DNA from: Callaeas wilsoni
Taxonomy: Eukaryota; Chordata; Aves; Passeriformes; Callaeidae
Length of the DNA stretch: 64,000 bases
Assembly: GCA_013398955.1 (NCBI GenBank)
Contig: VWPU01006180.1
Coordinates: 121,588-185,587, forward strand
Direction of reading: 5' to 3'
Below, in pieces: positions 26,101-38,299 of the stretch (the first letter of the stretch is position 1; every line of letters begins with the position of its first letter). The notes beneath the pieces were generated by a model. It saw only the letters and a program-made list of their open reading frames with translations. It had not been told where the DNA came from and searched no databases. Made by a program: the position numbers and the translations under genes.

Positions 26101-26961
26101 TCAAGCAGCAGTTAGCCTTTTTGTGAGTCCCAGCTAAGTGTAATGCTGGGAAGAAGGAAAGATAGAGCCGGGACAGAAGATGGATGGTCAGCAGGCTTGC
26201 GCCTCCTCCTGCTTCTGGAGACTCAGGCAAGGAATTACTGGTTTGGGAAGGTCCATTCCCTTCTCCCTTTTTCAGCCTTACCTAAAACCTCATAATAGGC
26301 CATGTCAGACCACAGCCACAGCAACTGGCAGATTTTTAGGCATCTAGTAGAAGTAAATAGTGCTTTAGGCTCTTCTGCTTTAGGATGGAATGGACAGCAA
26401 GGTTGCCTTCTCCTGGGGCCAAGGTAGAGTTGCAACAGGCAGTTTATGATCCAGGAGGAGTTTCCCATTGGTGATAACTATATCTCTAAGAGACAGCAAA
26501 TTTATGTTCATACCTAGGTACCTTAAATTTTAATTTCTATGCTTTTGTTTTTCTACGCTTTACATGTCCTTAATTATTATGCCAACTTTGTGTTCATGAA
26601 AGTAAGAATTGTGCATACACTACTAGTATTCATTAAGGGAACAGATGGCTTAGAGTATATATTAGCACTACTGGTGTAAATCCAGCCAGCTGAATATAGA
26701 TTGAAAGCTATTTACATCCAATACATTTTTAATGATTCCTGTATCAGTTTGATAATGATATCAGTTAATGAGCTGACTGAATACAGATCTAGTTCCTACC
26801 TCATAAATTTTTTACCCTCCTCTGCACTAATTGGCAAAGTTAACAGGTTGTCCGAAGAACCCTAACTGAATCTTGATTTTTTGAGGTTAAAGCACTAGAA
26901 AAATCATGATGTATCAGGAGACTGAACAAAATACAAGAAGCCAGTAGGTGTGAGAAGGTTT
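23156..26961. other. Non-coding, mostly unique DNA
   Basis: I see no gene. The longest frame is 99 codons (23642-23941, plus), unrecognised. The stretch at 26160-26470 is GC-richer and open on minus for 77 codons, also unrecognised. No tRNA, splice-flanked exon or LTR was seen. Confidence 0.5.
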
Positions 26962-27335
26962 TTTTTAAATTTTTGCAAAGCTTTGGATACCGTCTGTCGC
27001 AGTATCCTTCTGGACAAAATCCAGCTAGACATGTGCACAATATGGTGGGTGGTCACTGGCTGGAAGGATGGACTGAAAGCATTGCTGCATTGGGACAACA
27101 TCAGTCTGACAGCCAGACACCAGTGGTGTTCCCCAGGGCTCAATTTTAGGACTGGTTCTTTACAACATTTTATCAATGACCCGGATAAAGGAGTTGTGTG
27201 CACACTATGCAAATTTGCTAACAACGCTATTTTAGGAAGAGCTGTTGATTCCCTCAAAGATAGAGAGGCCTTACAGAGAGATCTTTATAGATAGCACAGG
27301 ACAACCACTGACTATGTGAAATTTAACAAGAATTT
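26962..27335 (+). mobile_element. CR1 LINE fragment, reverse-transcriptase domain (plus)
   Basis: This is part of CR1 ORF2 in the plus orientation. A single frame stays open from about 26950 to 27294 and still reads through the RT palm blocks: residues like 'KALDTV' for the family's KAFDTV, 'PGL' in place of P-Q-G-S, 'HFINDPDKG' for a F-I-N-D-L-x-x-G block, and 'TLCKFANN' at about 27199-27225. The last block corresponds to the FADD catalytic motif. Both catalytic Asp positions now read Asn (27214-27225), so the enzyme is dead. Recognisable homology continues after the stop at 27292 to 'AAATTTAACAAG' near 27335. Both ends of the element are missing. The open frame may be chance in a short relic. 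Confidence 0.85.
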
Positions 27336-30300
27336 AACATCCAGACTCTTCACTGACAGTGTAATCTTGGCTCCTGCACAGACAACCACACAGAAGAAAT
27401 TTGAAAACCTCAGCCTCTTAAAGACAAAGGTAAAAATTTACAAAGAACCAGAGGGAGGAAAGGAAGTACTTTTAATTATTCCTTAAATATATTTAATTAT
27501 TCCTAAGTATAATGTTCAGTTCCCTTAAAAAAAAAAAAAAAAGAGGGAGAGAGAAAAATATCTCTCAAATCACTTAGTGAGGTGAGGTATGGAAGCACTG
27601 GGTGGGCAAAGCCTGGTCTTGGCTTACAGAAGTTCCTTTGACAAGACTCTGAACTGAAAGCAGAAGGCAACAAACACAACCATAGGAAGGTCTCTGCTTT
27701 TGGATCCTTAAACAATTGGTATTCCAGGAAATCCTGTTTCAGTTTATCTATAAATATACTACATATATTAATACTTCAATTAGCTCCCAAGTTTTTCCTC
27801 ATTGACACTACCACCACAGTATTCAGAAGCTGTTGATAAGGCTTATTGCTAGTAAATAGCCATAAAGAAAGAACCGCATTTTTGTTTCTCAATTCAGCTG
27901 TGGGAAAGAAAACTTTTAAAAATATATACTAAATGTTTCTATTCACTTGCAAAGATGGTATAAGAATGAACTTAGCCTTCAGCTACATTCATCTTTACAA
28001 GTGAATATTTTTTACTTCATGACAAAGATCTTGCCACACTTCATAATATCACATTATATAATCTGATACATAATATCACCAATTACATAACCACAAATTG
28101 AAATCTATACAATTCAAGACTACCATGGCTTCTGAATCCTGGCATATCTATTCCCCCCTCTAATAATTAACTATTTGCCTCATTTAATTTCATGAATATT
28201 TAGCTTTCTTGAATGTCCATTTTTGCCTCTTTATTTTCATTATAATTACACATGTATCCTCCTGCTGTTAGTCATCTCTCATCCTGCTTGTGCACTACAC
28301 ATTTTTCTTTGTCCTATCCATACAATTTCACAAGACTTGTATCTCTGTAAAAAGTATGTATTTGCATATATATAAAAAATATGAAATATTTGGAATAAAC
28401 AAATATAGGATTTTTCCTCTTTTCCCAGAATACTCAAGTGAGGAATTATTGTTCCTCAGTTTAACAATTTTCTATTCAATCACCTAAACTCCTAAACTTT
28501 TAAACATTATTTCTTCAGTTTCATTGTTCTTTTAGATGTCTTTTGTATGTCTACTAAAAATCCACTTTCATGGCTTTCATATAATTTTTGGTTCTGGTCA
28601 GAGATTTTGAGGAATATAAAATAACAATCATCTTGCCATAATTTCTCATCAATACTTTGAAAAATAAAAAGAAGTCAATCTTTTTAGTATTTTTACATCA
28701 GCATAATATGAAATATTGAATTAAATATGGACCTTTTTCAACTTCAATATATATTTTTAACCACACCAGCCACACATTCTATGATCATTTACTATTTTCT
28801 TTTCATCTTCATCAGGCAGCATGCCTTCTTATTGATAAAATTGATCAGTACCTAGATCGATTTGTTCTGAGTTTTAGTACTGATACTTTAATAAAATAAA
28901 AAAGTGTTAAGGAGGGTGACATTGAGCAACAATTAAGCAAAATGCCTTGTTTTAAAATAACTGCCCTTTACAAACTTAAATTTTGGAATGCAAAGCCTAT
29001 CCCTTTAATTATATATCTATTATCTGGGGATACAAAAGTGTATATTAAATTAATGAAATGGATTACCTCAGTTACACAGTGGTTATTAACAGGAAGAGCT
29101 CCCAGTTTTCATATTATGTACATCAGTAACTTTAATTGCATTAGGCTGAGCTAGGAGAGCTATTTTAGGAGATACTTCAACAGCACAACAATTTCTGCTG
29201 GCTTTTTGCCTGCTGTAGCTCAATTTCTGAGGGTTCCCTCACAAATGCTAACTTATTATTTCTGTCAGTCATGCTTTAACAAACATGGCCTCATTAAAAC
29301 TACCCTAAAGTGGCTTCAGTTTTGAAAAAGTCTCCCTTGATGTATCCACGAGACAACTGGTGCTGGAGGGCTGTTTCTCACATTTGGGTTAAGAGATAAG
29401 AGTGTGAATATACAAAAGACCAGTTTTAGGGCCAACAGCAGTAAAAATGATGGACTGTGATTAGCTCAGGCTTTGTAGGACAGAATACAAAACTGCCTAT
29501 GATGTTAAAAGTATGAAACAAATTAGCTTTTAAATTATGGTTTGCAAGCACTGATACACAAGTGTAAAATCAATTAGCTGTCAGCTGTTGGTTAATAGTG
29601 ACGTAGTGACCTGCCTTGCTCCTGCTGGGAGTTGTGAGCCAAGGTTTCTAATGGGGAAGGCACAGTGTTTTTTTCTGATAATGTATAACATGCTGAAGTC
29701 ACTTTATCAGAAGCTTCTGGTAATAGAAGGTAATGTTCCTGAAATAAGTGAGTATTGGTGAGATCTCACACTGTCATGAGCAAGTTTCTGATCTTGTGCT
29801 AAGGTAAGGGGGCCTGATGGAAAGGATTTCCCAGGGCTTGTTTTTAAGGATGAGGCAGATTTATCCATCATGTAACTTCAGGGAAGACACTTGTCTCTAG
29901 CTCAATCTGTCTGCATGCATGGACAGTGTCACTTCAATGACCCCACTGATCCGCTGCATTACAACAATGGATGCCTGTAAATTTAAGACCACTTCCCTTA
30001 GAGGTGAGTCAGGTAAAGCTCTCCGCAGGTCAAGATGTGAGGGAAGAACCACATAATGAAGGAGGTCTGTGGGAACTGAATACGAGTTTTTATATCTTCT
30101 TATTCCAAAAGACCTGAGACCATTCTAGGAAAAATTCAAGGATTTAAAATACATAGAGAGAAAGCAGCTTCAACCCAAATCTTGTAGCAAACCAGGGGTG
30201 TTTTTACACAATTCTGAACAAGTGGAGATCCCTCTAAGTGGTAAGACAAGTCTGTTGCCTCCATAAAACTTGCATTTTTGTCCAATGCAAATGTGTGAGC

Positions 30301-30795
30301 TTCAAACCCAGGCATAGATTATACATTTTACCTTTTGCCACTGACTTAAATACACATCAGAAAGAAAGCAGTAAAATGGGATATAGCCTTAGAAATGAGT
30401 GTTACTCTGGATAAATTCCTGAAATTGCTCCCCAAATCACATAGGATGTAAGAACTGAATTGCCTGTCTACAGTTTGTTTTTATTCGGCTAGATGGTTAT
30501 ACAGCCTTATTGTCATAGCATCTCAGTAAGTCAGAAGATTTAGTTTTGCCTCATAACCTTGGTGTTTAAATCATGTACAAATGGGGAACTTGAACTCAGT
30601 TCCACAAAACACTGAAGAAATCTACTGTGAGAAATGAGAAAGATTTAAGTGCTGAAGTTGGAAACTGCAGAAATGTTTACTCATCAGTAACTTTCAGCTC
30701 AATCTCTTTTTTTATTTCTTTTATTCTTTAAAAAAAAGACAAGAGTTCTGCTGCAGACTACATAAATGCCTTTCTGGGAATACTGAAAGTATAAA
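27336..30795. other. Non-coding, AT-rich DNA
   Basis: No gene is seen. An A16 run with a purine-rich shoulder lies at 27527-27560. The part from 27.9 to 29.0 kb is particularly AT-rich. Open frames are 75 codons or shorter. Confidence 0.55.
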
Positions 30796-30847
30796 ATATA
30801 TGTGTGTGTATATACATATGTATACACACACACACACATATATATGT
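30796..30847. repeat. Palindromic TG/CA and TA dinucleotide repeat
   Basis: A run of TGTGTG and TATA is followed by its near-perfect reverse complement, ending in (CA)7 and TATATA, centred at about 30818 on CATATG. The roughly 50-bp near-palindrome can in principle extrude a cruciform, and the alternating purine-pyrimidine arms could adopt Z-DNA. It is a simple-repeat locus and probably length-polymorphic. Confidence 0.85.
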
Positions 30848-31451
30848 GTATGTAAGAAAGTTATCTACATACATTTATGGATAGCTATGTTAAATATAGA
30901 AATATATTTTGTGATTTCTTCAATGCTATAGAATTAAAAAAGCAAAACAAAACAGAAAACCCGTATCAGTACCTGCCACTGTAACCCTCCCTTTCTTCAT
31001 ATGTATCTGTAAAGCCTTTGTTATGGGTGTAGGTCAGGGAACTCTGTGTGCAGGGGACAAGTACTGATCCATTTAGGAGGATGCCAGGATGGTGTAATTT
31101 AAACAGTGATATCAAAGAAGGCAGGTCTGGCATTGCTGAGTCTGCATGGATGATGGATGGTGCTTGCCGTGCATGGCTGGTCTGCAAAAGAGGAAGGACT
31201 AAACCAAGGGAGAAGGATGAGAGAACAAAGAGGTTGTGCTAAGGCACTGCCCCGAGGGGAAGGAAGGGTGGGAGACTGCTTAGAGGTGGGGGAAAGAAGA
31301 TAAATGAGCACAGGTACACAGTCAAAAAAAGACTAAATGGGGGAAAAGGAGGAAGATGAGTAGGGTGAGTGGTGCCAGCAAAGTTGAACACTTTGAGGTG
31401 ACAAAACTGAATGGAATCTGTCTAGAATATGAGAATCTCAGGAAGTGCCAG
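30848..31451. other. Non-coding DNA
   Basis: No gene is seen. The part at 31040-31300 is purine-rich and somewhat GC-richer, with open frames of 64 to 73 codons on both strands, none recognisable. Confidence 0.5.
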
Positions 31452-31614
31452 TGCAATGGGTTGACCCTGGTTGGATTCTGGGTGCCTGCCAAAGCTGCTT
31501 TGTTACTTCACTTCTCAGCTGGGCAGCTGGCACTGGCTCTGTTGGACATGGACACTTCTTACAGAAGTCACCCCTGGAGCTCCCCCCACTACCAAGTCAC
31601 ACAAACCCAATACT
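31452..31614 (-). mobile_element. Internally deleted LTR relic (minus)
   Basis: The plus strand starts GGGTTGACCCTGG near 31458 and ends CACAAACCCAATAC at about 31600-31613. As I remember it, the two ends match the ends of an avian endogenous retrovirus LTR read in reverse, which is normally several times longer. The join at about 31526 (GGGCAGCTGGCACTGG) would mark a large internal deletion. The element has no coding part and no obvious target-site duplication. The family name is uncertain. A second minus LTR lies about 310 bp downstream. Confidence 0.6.
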
Positions 31615-31923
31615 TACCACCTCTTACATCTGGGAATCCAGCCTTTAAGAATTAGCAATAAAATTCACGTTCATCACACAGTATTTACAAGCTTCACTCA
31701 CATTAACAAAAAATAATTCTCCACACCAAAATCACAAGAACATTATCATAATGAAGCAAAAATGGACAATTTACTTCATCACAATTTCAGGGACAGAAAT
31801 TCTCCGTGATTATTCTTCTTTTCATTCTCTAGATGTGTTCAGTTCATGTTTTGCCTGTTACTTCTCCCTATTACTATAGTTAACTCAAATTCCTCATATC
31901 CCATATTGGGCAACAAAAAGGGC
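31615..31923. other. Spacer between two LTR relics
   Basis: AT-rich DNA with no gene. I do not recognise internal retroviral sequence here, so the flanking LTRs look like two separate solo copies, not a provirus pair. Confidence 0.5.
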
Positions 31924-32458
31924 TGTGGTGAGTTGACCTCAGCTAGACGTCACGTGTCCCCAAAGCTGGTCCATTGCTCCCTTTTTCTGCAGGACAAAGG
32001 GAAGAAAATAAGACGAAAAAAACTTGTGGATCAAGGAAAATGCAGTTTGATAAAGCAAAAGTAAAGGACATGCATGGAAGCAAAGAAAATGCAAAGATTC
32101 ATTCTCTTCTTTCCATCAACAGGAGATGTCCATCTGCTTCCCAGGAAGCAAGGCTTCAGTACATGTAGTGGCTGCTCCCAAAGCCAAACAGAAACACAGT
32201 GAAACAAATGCCCCCTCCTCTTCTCCTCTTTTCTCTTATGGCTGAGCAGACATCATGTGGCATGGAATATCCCTGTAGTCAGTGTGAGTTAGCTGTCCTG
32301 GCTATGTCCCCTCCCAAGGTCTTGCCCAGCACTGACGGTTCCAGCACTGCTCAGCAGACACCAAAGCGCTGGTGAGATATCAGCACCTTTCCAGCGGCCA
32401 GTGCAAAACACAGCACCACCATGGGGAAAATGACCTCCATCTTGCTAGGCTCAGTACA
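31924..32458 (-). mobile_element. ERVL-type solo LTR (minus)
   Basis: This is read in reverse. On the plus strand the start TGTGGTGAGTTGACCTCAGC corresponds to the LTR's 3' end. Conserved blocks follow: GAAGAAAATAAGACGAAAAA (32001), GCAGTTTGATAAAGCAAAAG (32042), GGCATGGAATATCCCTGTAG (32260) and TAGCTGTCCTGGCTATGTCC (32290). The block near 32420-32458 would be the 5' end (complement of a GGATAGAGTTAATT-like start). The gene-poor element has no retroviral reading frame. The 5-bp flanks do not match, consistent with old age or imprecise boundaries. It shares the central 'GGATATTCC...ATGACGTCATGCTC' type block with the plus-strand LTR at 49.7-50.2 kb, so the two are related family members in opposite orientation. 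Confidence 0.75.
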
Positions 32459-34809
32459 ATAACAAGGTTACTAGGATTCAAAAAAATTGTGGATAAAAAA
32501 TTACTTTCCAATAGAATCTCTGCATTGAGAACCTTTGCTAGCAATGCTTGTCACCACTGACAAACCAAGGACAACCAGGCTTCTTGACTTTATTTTTTTT
32601 AAATTCCCTAAAGGAGCTTAGGGTTAATCTTCTCGAAACAAGAAGAATCTTTCCATGACTGTATTTTTGGATCCTCAAACTTCAGTTTTTCTTTCTTGTT
32701 TTCCTGTCCGTCTTACTAGTAATTTCAAGTGACATTTAAAATAAATTAGAAGATGACTGCTGAACAATGCTTACAGGTATTTGAGGTGTTGCCATTGTCA
32801 GAAATGACAGGACGCAGACACATCAGGTTTGTTCAGAAAGGGAGTTCTTCAATGTAAAAAATTATGTGTGTTTTTAAGGTGCCAATTTGGCAGCATTAAA
32901 GCAACACTAGCACTTTGTCTTACAGCCTTTGGCAGAGGTCATATGAGGCCTCTGAGTTTTATCATGTCTTTTGATAACACTTGTGGTTGAATTTTTAAAC
33001 TAAAGACAATTCACATAATTTCTATTCAGTGGTAGGACTTATTTACTGATAGACAGTCACACTGACATTAGAGCCAGTGACTGAAATGTCACGGGACCAA
33101 GGCTGCTCCCAAGCCCAGTCCATCCTTTGGTGCTGAAGACAGGTACCACACCAGCAGACAATGGGCAACCTCATTAATGCTGCCTGTTATGAAAAGTCCT
33201 TGGCTCAGGATGACACCTGAACTGAAAGCACATATCTTTGCACCATCTAGCAGGGCCAAAGCTGTGCCAAGGTTCATATTAACAATTAAATGGCATGGAG
33301 GATCCCAAGCCACTGCCTGGACCTTCAACTGGAGCCTTGCTTCTTGCTGGAGAAATAGCCCAAGTGTTACTGTCTCTCATTTGACAGTATCCTTGCACAG
33401 ATCAGCCTATAGTTTGAATTTCTGTGGTAAGAACACAAAATCAAACACAGAGCTTAGGCTGCATCCAGCATGTGGGGAAAATGGCACACTAGAAAAAAAC
33501 CTTTTTTTTTATTTGAGCCAATGTCCTGTCATGTCTGTCAGCAATACTCTTCCAGGTCTAAGTAGGAGGCCTGTAGCATTCATTTGAAAGGATAAGCCAT
33601 TTTCCTACTTCATTTCCTTTTCACACTTTACAATGTCTAAGGTTATATCTGAACTACAGCTAAGCACATAATTGCTTCTGCACTTGCTTACAGTCTATAC
33701 TATACTTTGTAATGTATTTTGGGATCCTTGGAAGATGACAATTTCTCTATAAATTTCCGTATGTAAAACTCAGTTAATTTTAATAATATAGTCAAAGCCT
33801 GGAAAGAGTCACAGATATCTTCTACATCTAATGCTTTCACAGTCTAATTTTTCCCTCCCTGCTCATTTGGGTAGATAGATGCTTACACAGCTTTATATTA
33901 CTTAAAGGAAGGAATAAAATAGGTGTTGAGATCCCTACCTATCCTATGAATTGTGGTGTGTTTGATCCTTTGAAGGTATAAAATATGTTCTCTGGGTTGT
34001 AGCAGTTTATTTTCCTGTGGTAATTTAAGCAGTGTTTGCCTACACCAAGGTATTTGCCACATTTACCAAGCTTTTCTTTTTTGTGTTTCATTTACTAGTG
34101 CTACAGGCAAAAAATATTTTTGCAAATCAGAGTCACATGCAGAAAACCACATCGCAAATGAGTCTGGGCTGATACTTCTATTTGTACATTTAAAATCCAT
34201 GATCTACTGGGCAATACATACCATAAAGGGGTGTATAGCAAGACACATCTCTCCACCTTTGCCTTCCAGAAGTACTGTTTATTTGACAGCGTGAACCCAT
34301 GACCCTGCCCATTTTTCAGAAGATCAGATACTGGACTGTTGCTGTCAAAAATATTTGCCATTTCTGTAGACTTGGCCTTCTCTTTACCTTGGTGTCCTAT
34401 AAAACAGGACAGGTTGATTGTTGCATCCATGTACCTTCCCTCTTCGCTCACTCCCAGGCACACATCCACACTTGGATGCAGACATTGCTTTGGCTAATGA
34501 TTGCTCTGAGCATGACTGTGCAGTCACAGAGGCTTTGCAAATTCATTCCCCTAAAACAATCAATGTTTGGCTTCTTAGCTTGACAGAGCCAGAGCATTGA
34601 GAAGAGATTATTACTGGAACCCGAACAGGCTAAACTGGGAAATGTCCTTTTGTACAGAAAAGCATGCTCAGTGATAATCATATTCTCATCTGATCAGGAA
34701 GGGGCACACACAATAGTGTGGCCCAAGAGTTAAAGAGCTTATTTTCTAAATCCCTTCATCCTTTCCAGAACCGTGAGACATTGACAGCAAGTCACTTAAC
34801 TCTGTCCAG
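32459..34809. other. Non-coding, mostly unique DNA
   Basis: No recognisable gene. A plus frame of 136 codons (33177-33587), a minus frame of 79 codons (33089-33328) and a minus frame of 122 codons (34101-34469) exist. None shows a domain I know, a splice context, or a neighbouring exon, so I do not call them genes. Confidence 0.5.
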
Positions 34810-35120
34810 CCACAGCTGTGTGGGTTTTGCATAATTAATTATTTATACCAAGGCAGACACAGTAATTAACTTCCAGATGAATATGATATTCTGATCAGAA
34901 ATGCTTTGCATTTTAGCTGTCCCTCAAGCAAGTAACTGTCAAAGCTGGACTGTTTGACAGAGTGGGTCCTGCCAAAACCCCTCCCAGACATCTGTTCTCA
35001 GACAAAAAGAACAGATTCTCAAAGCAGCGCTTGCAGACATTGCCTCGTTTCAGCAGGCAAAGAATAACCAATTCACAAATTCTGGCTAATTTTGTCTGAT
35101 TTCAAGACAGTATGCCAAAC
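34810..35120. other. Candidate conserved non-coding element
   Basis: Two TAATTA homeodomain-type cores (34832-34841 as an overlapping pair, and 34863-34868) are followed by some 250 bases of balanced, non-repetitive sequence with no open frame. The texture resembles a developmental enhancer. The inference rests on motif content alone, and TAATTA is common by chance in AT-rich DNA. Confidence 0.2.
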
Positions 35121-38100
35121 CTTGCAAAAAGCCAGGATCTGTTTTTTTCAGTTGTGGGCACCGATGCAAATTGAGTGTTTCCTCATGGAAATCAATGGCC
35201 CACACTGATGTCAGGCAGGTGCGGGTTGGGAATGAAGCCCAAGGGATTTAATATGAGGTGGGTTTGAAGAGAGTGGGCAATTTTTTGATTTTCTTTGTTT
35301 TGGTGAACAGAAACTAACAATAACCATCAGCATTACAATAGTACTGAATGGCTTACTTGCTGTTACTGCTGTCTGCAGCATAATAGTAATTCATTGGAGT
35401 ATGAATTTTACACTAAGGCAGATTTATGCTGATTTTTTTTTCCTCTTTCTCCTTTCTAGCAGAAATTTGTATTAATCACTAAAGATTGTGGCTAAACATT
35501 CAAAAACAAAGATAGGAATAGACAACCTGAATGCACACACCACAGATAGACCTGACTGCAAATTGCATTTTTCTGCTGAGATTTCTGTTGTACTACCCAT
35601 ACAATCACAGTGCTTTAATGCTGCTTGCTGACTGCAATGGAAGTCAAGATGATGCCTGCGAGAAAGAGGTTACACCATAACAGAGACAAGCCCATCGAAA
35701 TGGATGTACGTATGTTTTATAATGCACAGTTCACTGACCATATAGGAACCAGGAGCATGGCTGCTGGGTTGGAGTGTCATTTGGCCTCCCAGGGTCCTGA
35801 GAGGCCACACCATTCTTCAAGAGCAGCTTAACCTCTGAGGTAGGAGGGAGGCTATGACAGCTGGGGAAGGACAGACAGTGGTCAGCCAGACTGCAAGCAT
35901 TCCTGGTGTCTGTAGTTTAACAGTAGGAATGAGATGATCAACCAAGAACAGGCATCCCTACTCCACCACCACTCCAGATATTCTTTGAGATGATAGTGGC
36001 ATCCATCTGACCTTCAGTGGGCTGGTTCAGCCTGCTAAACTTGCTGACACCCCTACCCCCACTTTATGTCATTGTTGGGTCAGTTCTTTACTGTTTTGAC
36101 TCCAAAAACAATGCCATGGGTTTGCAGCAAGTACCAAACCAAGGAAATAGAGGGACCAAGGAGAGGCATTTATCAGACTGGTTTGTTTTACCAAGCTGTG
36201 TAGCCCAGAAAAAATGAAAAGCAGGCACACACAGCCGGCTTCAGCAGCAATGGAGAGAGAGACTCTACTAGGAGTGCAGAGGAGGCTGTGGAGAGGGTTT
36301 CAATCCATAAAGACCTTGAGAACTGCTTAGTCAAGGAAACTAGGATAGAAGGAGCTTTTTTACAGGATCCAGAGAGCACAGGCAAGTTTGTTTACATGCC
36401 ATTCTTTGACCTCTTTCAAGTGCAAATTTAAATTTTTACCTATTCCTTAATTGTTACAGTTGCATCAATAAAAGGTTTGGAGTGCTCACCTTTAAGACCA
36501 GGATACAGGTATACCAAAGCCAGCTCAGGTGTTGTAGACACTGACCTGAGACCATTCCAGCCAGCAAACACACATGAGCTAAACCATGTTAAAATACACA
36601 AACTTGTTAAAATACACAAAAAGAGAGCAAAAGAGAGCTAAGATGAATAAACTTGTGTGTACCTAGAGGGATCTAGAAATCTTTCTTGCTTTAGTTCACC
36701 ACAGGAACCCAAAAGACCCTGGGATACAGATCAAGAAGCTGGAATGAAGGTCTATGTGCAGGTTCTGTTAGAGCTGCCGAGTGGCACGTTATTTTCCCAT
36801 CCTCTGAGATGTGTGGCAGTGGTAACCTGGACTTGATGGCACAGAGTTTTATTCAGGATGGCAATTCATGTATTGCTGCTCCCCAGTCCCCTGGAATGTT
36901 CAACACACACAACCCTCCTCTGGTGATTGCTACCCTGGACATGCCAAACATGGCAGGAAGGAACTGTGTCGGAACTCTGCACTATTTACTGACTGTAAAA
37001 CTCAATAATGCATGCTCTATTCTGTGTGACTCATTTCTAAAGATAGTGAGGACACTCAAGGCTCTCCAAAATATCTGGCAAGGTGACTGAGTAAATTCTT
37101 TAATACCACAAGCCTCAATTTCTCATCTCTGGCCATCATTATCACAGAGGATCATCTAAAAAAAACACACTTTACTTTTCAGTGTCAAGCTCACAGGTTT
37201 GCAATGATGAAATCTAAGCCACTATTTTCAAGCATTTGTATTGTATTGTATTTTCAATATATCCTTAAATTATCTCCAATGACATGGTTTTTTAGAGGGG
37301 CTGGTACGCAAATTGAGCATCTCGTTTCCAGTGTCAGTCTCATTCATTTAGAGCTAATTTTGTGTTACACTGTGATGGACATGGAGTACATGCCTAAATG
37401 ACTCCTAAAGAGTTTTATTGGAAAAGAAGACAGGTTTTTTCTTCAGCTTTCATAATCCACATCTTACTTGGAAAGGAAGGATTTGGCCATGGAAATAATT
37501 TTTTTCTACACTTCTTTGTGGTTTTTATGAACTCAATTAATCTTATTTTAATGAGAATAGTAAAAAGGAAGTCTTCTTTGGAATGACAGCTCTTCTCACT
37601 GTAAATGCGCCGAGATTATCCCTGTTCCTACAGAACATAACAGAAGGAAAAATCAGCCTGTTAGTTTGAAACTGTAAAGAATTTTACACAAGTCTGAATG
37701 TCAAGGCCTATGATTTTTGTATTTATTGAAAAAATAATAAAAATTACAGATTTCCTATACTGAGGTCAATACATACCTTGCTTCCTTCTATTTTCATTAT
37801 GGGAGAGTTAAAGAAACTATGTTTTTGAAATAAGACATTTTTCCAAATGTCGTGTTGCTACAACAGAATTCACATAGTCAACATCTTACATGTTTTTGGA
37901 AGTGTGATGGTTTTGTATACATATATTTTTCCAGAAAAGGAGCAAAGTCATACAAACTAGGAGAAGAAAATAAATTAAGACTGATTATTTTAAAGGCTCT
38001 GGATAGTGATTCAGTGTGCTGGACAGAAAAGCTGAACCAGTCACAGGGACTGGGCAGAACCATGTTCCAGTATGCCAGTTCTCTACCTTTTTTGCCATTT

Positions 38101-38299
38101 TTTGACTTTTTTTTTTTTTTTTTAATAGTATATAACATATCTCTATAACCATCCATCAGCCCAAATGCCCTCTGTTCTGGCTTTCTTTGCAAGGCTTACT
38201 AATGAGCAATTTCAGAAGCAATATCTCCTGCAAATCATCTTCTGCACCTGGCTGTACTGCATGCAGCCAGAGCTGATGGGTCAATGAAGTGTATGGGAG
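35121..38299. other. Non-coding, mostly unique DNA
   Basis: No gene is seen. A 15-bp direct repeat (GTTAAAATACACAAA) occurs at 36588 and 36606, and a T17 run at 38107-38123. Open frames are 104 codons or shorter and unrecognised. Confidence 0.55.

Noticed and set aside
31615..31923. Internal provirus between the two LTR relics
   Set aside because: Only about 310 bp of AT-rich DNA lies between them, without retroviral motifs, and the two LTRs do not look like the same family.
34101..34469. 122-codon minus-strand open frame
   Set aside because: No domain is recognised and an overlapping plus frame is equally open. No evidence for transcription.
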